A DNA stretch of 64,000 nucleotides, from assembly GCA_947561585.1 (NCBI GenBank), contig CANNZV010001111.1, forward strand, positions 62,001-126,000, written 5' to 3'. Position 1 is the stretch's first letter. Every line of letters begins with the position of its first letter. Shown piece by piece: positions 58,131-64,000 of this stretch. Both the position numbers and the translations under genes were made by a program. The DNA is from Caprella mutica (lineage: Eukaryota; Arthropoda; Malacostraca; Amphipoda; Caprellidae). The notes beneath the pieces are model-generated. The model did no database searches. It saw nothing but the letters and a program-made list of their open reading frames with translations, and had not been told where the DNA came from.

Positions 58131-58860
58131 ATTAGAACTATGTACATACATGTAATGAATCATCTTACAATAGAAAACTGTAGAACAGACACACAAGGAG
58201 AAATTCCACATCAGAAACTGATTCCCTAATAGAACATACTTTTATACACAATGAATCGCTGTAATGAATTAAGTTAACAACAGACTGAAAAAAAAGATTG
58301 AAATCCAATAAGGATACTATGACATATGCGTACATTTTGCGTGATTATCGTTAATTAAGGAGGTATCAGATTTAAACTATCCTGGTTTGAAAAAAAACAG
58401 GAAACTTCGAAAAAACTTTGAAATATAATATATGTATTATAGAGAAAAAACAACTTTTTGCTTCTTTATATATATTAGGAGTATATATATCTGTTATATC
58501 CAAATATGCATTATTTTGTAATATAAAAATTACAAAAAATAATTTTTGTTTTTTTTAGTGTTTATAATAATTTGCTTATGCAATAATCAAGAGAATACGA
58601 AAAATTAGGCAATATTTCAATATTCAATAGTATTGATTTTATCCGAGCTTGATTTTAATAATAGCAAATATTTAGATTAAATGAATTAGAATCGCTTGGA
58701 GATAAATTTTGTAAAATAAAAGTAGTCATTCTCTTTAAAATATGTAAGCGTTGAAATGTTTCTAATTTAATTTGATCTGGGCAAGAGATCCCAGAGGTCT
58801 TTACTGCACCCTTTGGTGATATCAGCATTGCTCTAAAGAATCGACAATAATTAGAAACGT
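58131..58860. other. Mostly non-coding, with an open minus-strand segment
   Basis: AT-rich. The minus strand at 58676-58860 is open with GAVKTSGISCPDQIKLETF and QRLHILKRMTTFILQNLSPS. It has a protein-like composition but no family I recognise. It lies upstream (minus sense) of the retroposed tail at 57980-58130 and could be a decayed part of the same element. Confidence 0.25.
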
Positions 58861-59262
58861 GAACACATGTTACTACATTTATTCTACCTAATGACTGGTA
58901 AAAAATTAAATACATGTTACTACCTTTAGTCTACCTAATGACTGGTAGAAAATTAAATACATGTTACTACCTTTAGTCTACCTAATGACTGGTAAGGAAG
59001 TAAATACATGTTACTACCTTTAGTCTACCTAATGACTGGTAAAAAAGTAAATACATGTTACTACCTTTAGTCTACCTAATGACTGGTAAAAAAGTAAATA
59101 CATGTTACTAACTTTAGTCTACCTAATGACTGGTAAAAAAGTAAATACATGTTACTACCTTTAGTCAACCTAATGACTGGTTAAAAAGTAAATACATGTT
59201 TCTACCTTTAGTCTATCTAATGACTGATAAAAAAGTAAACACATGTTACTCTCTTCAGTCTA
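58861..59262. repeat. 47-bp tandem repeat, 8.5 copies
   Basis: Strict 47-bp period with copies at 58861, 58908, 58955, 59002, 59049, 59096, 59143, 59190 and a partial at 59237. The consensus is AAATACATGTTACTACCTTT then AGTCTACCTAATGACTGGTA and AAAAAGT. The inner copies are nearly identical and the end copies diverged. Confidence 0.95.
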
Positions 59263-62200
59263 AATTTAAGTAATTGTTTTCAATCCCACACAGGAAATTA
59301 AAATCCTCTTCAAATTAAATCTAAATTTGGTGTGCATACAGAATAATTGCTGATCAATTTGATGCTAAAATTATGTATCATGTTTTTACATCCATTAATT
59401 CTGCATGTGGTCATCTTCACTCACACCGACATTCCGTCCCCCATGCTATATGATATATTCACCTTAACATCACAGACGATAATAACCCCCCCCCCTCCCC
59501 TCCTCTTACCCAGCATTCGTAAGTTCCCTTGCAATCCCTGCAATTTAATTATGAGAGTAATATAGAAGCAGTTTCTTGCTATACGGAATATTTATTTGAG
59601 TTTTATGCGATATAACCACCACTCCTACATCTACTGGAACTGTAGCATGAATATTAATTATGCTTGTAAGTAAAAGTTACCCACAGAGTTTGAAGTTGTT
59701 TGTTGGTGAAAGTGTAGGTATTATCATAGTAAATAAATAGAAAAGTATACTAAGTTTCGAATTAATTGACGGTGAACTCGATCCATTCTTCAAAAACGAT
59801 GTAAATAAATGGCGTCGCATAGAGTACGTAATGTATTATAAGTATTATAAGGTGAATATTATAAGTGAATAGAGTGTAAAACGGGATAAAAACAATTTTA
59901 TGTAAGTTAATTTCATGAAAATGCACGTTTAACTGAATAGTATAACATTTTTTATTTAAAAACAAAATGGAAAATACTTTGTATGACGTCACTCAGAGTA
60001 TTTTTTGATGTTCCAATATTGTACTTGGTATACTTCTCTATTTATTTACTATGGGTATTATAAACATACATTTGAAAATAAACAAACTATTCATATAAAG
60101 GATTTTTTTAAATACATTATTGAAAAAAACATTTTTAAATTACATTTTTTAAAACTGATGTATCAATTTTAGTATAATGCAAACTATAAACATCAAGATA
60201 TTGCTGTTGTAGAAATGATTAAATCATGTAGCAAAAATAATAACTTTCAATCTATGTAATTTTTCTTTTCTTTATAAATTGCTTATTTATATAAAACTTA
60301 TATTATAAAACTTTTATTGCCAAACATCAATACGATAAATCGTATTCCCCTTATGACATATTCCATTATCATATGTATTTAATTATAACTCATTTTCACA
60401 TTGGTCAATTTTTTCTAAATTGATAGAATAGTTCTGAGCTACAAATGAGTGATGTTTGAGTTTTATGTATAGAAAGTCTCATTGTTAGACTATCAAGGAG
60501 GTTCAGAGGTTTTCTCGTTATATCTCAGTTGGTTCAAATTCAGGCAATAGAAGTGATGAATGAGAGACTGGAGTGACTTACTGTAACTTGCTGAGAATAA
60601 TGTTATACACTTCCACTCGAAATATAAAGGAAAAATATTCTACATTTTTCTGTTAAATGAAACTTTAGTTTGATAGCACGAATAATTATGATATTTTATA
60701 AATTTAAATATTTGCATTTTTTTATGTTATCATAGTTTAATATATAGTAGAATACATTTTTCAAGCTTATCTTTGTTCTAATAAGGTGTTAACGCAAAAT
60801 TACTCTTTTTGGTCAGTTATAATTACGAAAGAACTATCGTGAGTTCCTGGTGATGGGGAAAAACAGTCACCGTAATTTCCATCTCTCTCTCTTTATGTGT
60901 GAAGTTCAAATCGGTCATAAAAATACTCGAAGCTTCCGTTTGCGAAGACACTTCTTCAGAAGTTTGAAGATGAGACCAGAAATTGAATTGCGAAAATACG
61001 TGACAATGAAATGGGACAATTGAAGTGGAGGCTTTAAGTATTAAAACAACTGTTAGAAATGACTGTTGGTAACTATTAGAACTAACTATTGATAACTATA
61101 AGAGCAGAACTAACTATTAGTTATTATTTACTATGTGACACTTATTTGAATTGAGGAAAAACAATTATAGTTGGAACAGACAATCGTAGAGCGCATACTT
61201 TTTCTGCAGGTACGTTGTTTGTACATTCCGACATTTTCATGACCTTGATCTTCGACCTGATCATTCCTAATGTTTCATGGATGGAATCCTGGCCAAATGT
61301 TAGACTTAATTGCAGCCAATTCTTTTCAAAATGATTCATAATATTTGTGTATTTATTTGATAACTCAAAAATGTAATAAATTATATAATATAATCAAAAA
61401 TGTTATGCTTTACATCAAATAATTTTGTTTGTAATACTTCTGAATAAAGAATGCTAACTCTGTAGTACTTCGTGCTTGAGATATAATCTGTGAATTCTAA
61501 TTATTTTTATATAAAGCATAGACATGTTTTTAAAAATTCACAAAACATGAAAAATTGGAAGAAATTCTTCACATACATCTCTAATGATAGAATGGATCAT
61601 TCATGTTCTCATTTCTACGATCTTTAGTATATAAAATTAAGACTTGTTTTACATTTATTATTGGTAAGCATGGTGGTATGCAAGGTCTGATTTTAATTAT
61701 AAAACTTTATTCCTTTTTGAATATCATTTTTTTCTGAATACAGTAAAACTACACAAATTTTTGCAATGTGTTCTATTTTCAGACAAACTGTTTGACTCCT
61801 GATTGACGAATAATGTCAGGAAATTCAGTTACGGATCTGATAAAGTGAAATCTCTTGTCAATTGCCAATGTTTTGATGCGATGAAAAATGTTGGGAACAA
61901 ATGGAGCATTTCAAAATCAATGGGAAATATGCAAGCCTTTCCTTTTAAATGAAAGAAGTAATTGTATATGTTTAATAAATACTTCTTCTACATGAAAGAT
62001 GAAACAACCCTTTCCTTTACAGGTAGATGTATATTTTAAATTCATACAATGTCTACATGAGAAAAGTAGTAAGCCTTTACTTTACTGGTAGATGTACATT
62101 GAAAATACATACATCTTTAAGTATTGATTGTAAACACGGATGTGTAAATATTCTTTACACCTTCTAAATCTTAAGAATAGTATAGACGAAATAGAATACT

Positions 62201-62524
62201 ATACTGTAATATTGATGGCGTCGAACTATTGAATACTCCTTAATTATCTATTATATTTTCGGGATCTATGATTTCATAAACTTATTGTCACAATCTTAAT
62301 TATGAACACTGTTAATTGCATTAATATACTCAGGAGTTTCACCAGTTCTTCTATAATGCGTATCTCTTCCTTGCATTAATTTCAACTAAAAATATATGAT
62401 AATCCTTAGAAAAGCTTCTTGCTACTTCATATTGAATAGAATTTTAATGCTTGTGAGTTGTACAAACAAAGTAGTGAGGTTCTATTGGCCTAGATACATT
62501 ATTTGGCACTTTACTTTGAAGAAT
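59263..62524. other. AT-rich non-coding stretch
   Basis: About 3.3 kb without a supported gene. A C-tract (CCCCCCCCCCTCCCCTCC) begins at 59487. The minus-strand frame at 61142-61339 overlaps a dispersed-repeat relic (GACCTTGATCTTCGACC) and is not treated as a gene. CTTTACWGGTAGATGTA repeats at about 62017 and 62082. Confidence 0.4.
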
Positions 62525-62745
62525 GAGACAAGACTAGAGACAGAGAGGCAACACTAAAGATAGAGAGGCAAAAATAGAAACAGAGAGGTAAGACTAGAGA
62601 CGTAGAGGCAAGACTAGAGACAGAGAGGCAAGACTAGAGACAGAGAGGCAAGAAAAGTGACATAGAGGCAAGACTAGAGACAGAGAGGCAAGACTAGAGA
62701 CAGAGAGGCAAGACTTGAGACAGAGAGTCACAAAGAGTCACAAGG
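62525..62745. repeat. 20-bp purine-rich tandem repeat, about 11 copies
   Basis: Units of AGAGACAGAGAGGCAAGACT follow one another from about 62536. The plus strand is nearly all purine plus C. The array abuts the GC-rich terminal segment. Confidence 0.92.
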
Positions 62746-64000
62746 AAAAGGGAGCACCCAAAAGACGCCTTACGTCCATCCGAGGGTGATCCCAGTGCAG
62801 CAAGTGCACACTTTTGACTCTCCCTCAGTCCCACCCCTCCCATCTACCAGATCGAAACTTGGTAGTCAGCTGAGTCAGGGTTTTAAGCTCATAATAAATC
62901 GCTCTCCACCTACCTGAACCCTAGGAATTACTCTCAACAAGTGGAGGTCAAACACACTCATACACTGGGAGTTAGTAAACCATTCTGGGGATTAGTTTTA
63001 CCCGGATTAGCTCAGCCTCACACCAACACCAGACTCACTCACTCACTCACGCTCACACACCCACAATTAGTGTGGGGGAATGGGGGGTGGGAATAGTGTT
63101 AGTAATGAGACCTTAACCTCTCATGCCGCGGGAAGGCTCCGGGGTTTCTCTATTCGAGAAGAAAGGGAAACATCTTCAGCAACAACAAACAACCATGAAC
63201 TGTCCCTATACCCAGGGCACCAACCATGCCCCCTAACCAGGTTGTCTAAACCAGACTTTGCCCTATACCCGCTTCCCCCCATGCCCCCTAACCAGGTTGT
63301 CTAAACCAGACTTTGCCACTTACCTCAGTTAAGTAACCATTGTGGAAGAGACTACAACAAGGATAAATGACACAGAAATAGAAGAACGCAGTACCAGCAA
63401 GCCCATAATAAGGCAGAGAACATGACACGTTTGCGATCGCCGTCGAAAAAGTACTTTAGATATACCACATCCATATAAGCTCTCCCAACCCCACGTCTTA
63501 CACTAGATTGTTCCTACCACACTTTCTCACCCTACTCCATTAAAACAATGCAGGCGGCGGAGGCAACAAACAGATCAGAGACACGGTGACAAGAGAGCGC
63601 AATTGCGGTCAGTCCAGAACAAAGATGCATCGTAAGAAAATTGATGTATAGTAACAGCCATCCCACGTCAGTATATACTACAAATGACATTCCACTTAGT
63701 ATCGTGGTGATCTTACCCTCTTACCCTAGGAAACATGCTCCACAGAGGCCGTGACCTAACAACCTGATTTGTCCCATACCGCAGGGGAAAAAAAACCATC
63801 GGAGTCGTACAGGTTACATTCATGGAAGAAGGCATACAGAGACACGAGACCATAATGGGGCTCTTGTTTTTTTATTTTCTCAGTGGGGAATCTTTCTGCC
63901 TCGGCACAAAGAATACAGTGGACCGCTCCAATCACCCAGTCTCACTTGCTCACATAATGTTCTCCCCCAGTCGCATCCCCACAACAGGTTTTCCCTCAAC
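62746..64000. other. GC-shifted terminal segment, possible 5' part of a large mobile element
   Basis: Base composition changes abruptly from AT-rich to roughly balanced at about 62746 and stays so to the window end. Blocks such as AAAGACGCCTTACGTCCATC, GGGTGATCCCAGTGCAGC and CTCATGCCGCGGGAAGGCTC look like the GC-rich leader of a retroelement. A duplication of about 45-58 bp (CATGCCCCCTAACCAGGTTG at 63235 and 63280) lies inside. A 74-codon frame at 63080-63304 spans the duplication and is not convincing. I cannot identify a protein, so the interpretation is inference. Confidence 0.35.

Noticed and set aside
63080..63304. 74-codon ORF in the GC-rich terminal segment
   Set aside because: It spans a tandem duplication and shows no recognisable motif. 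GC-rich sequence has fewer random stops.

Overview
This window is AT-rich eukaryotic DNA, most likely from an insect or other arthropod and possibly a hemipteran. That assignment is inferred from the mobile elements: a Tc1/mariner-superfamily transposon, a CR1/L2-like LINE, a Penelope-like relic and many piggyBac-like TTAA elements. I found no complete host gene, no rRNA and no convincing functional tRNA. The sequence reads as intergenic or intronic DNA built largely by transposons and tandem repeats.

Layout. 1-6.0 kb: non-coding DNA with short tandem arrays and an unusual element whose ends are inverted arrays of a GGACAAAATGCCTA-type unit (about 4782-5790). 6.0-8.0 kb: a structurally complete 1.6-kb Tc1/mariner-type transposon with an intact 336-aa transposase, next to a 387-bp MITE. 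8.4-8.6 kb: a 36-bp array. 11.0-16.0 kb: a near full-length non-LTR retrotransposon with ORF1, a 38-copy 15-bp minisatellite between the ORFs, ORF2 (endonuclease plus reverse transcriptase) broken by one in-frame TAA, and an (ATTCTC)n tail. 17.0-17.8 kb: a DDE transposase relic split by a TTAA MITE. 19.9-24.1 kb: a second copy of that MITE and arrays of about 46 bp and 29 bp. 25.8-30.4 kb: a foldback element, an 18-bp array and two SINE-like GC islands. 34.1-34.5 kb: another TTAA MITE. 38.1-41.6 kb: a TTAA element carrying a nested 2.8-kb TA-flanked transposon that may contain a small spliced gene. 43.0-47.5 kb: three more TTAA elements. 48.5-49.4 kb: a decayed Penelope-like element with inverted terminal repeats. 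51.6 kb: two adjacent perfect hairpins. 54-62.7 kb: more arrays, a second MITE copy and LINE/SINE tails. The last 1.25 kb is clearly more GC-rich and may be the start of a larger element cut by the window edge.

How the parts relate. The only potentially functional protein genes I can support are mobile-element genes. The Tc1-like element may be autonomous. The LINE would need its nonsense codon bypassed. Seven TTAA-flanked non-autonomous elements from four terminal-repeat families suggest past activity of several piggyBac-like transposases, none of which is encoded here. Nested insertions give a relative chronology: the DDE transposase relic is older than the MITE at 17266, and the MITE at 38137 is older than the TA element inside it.
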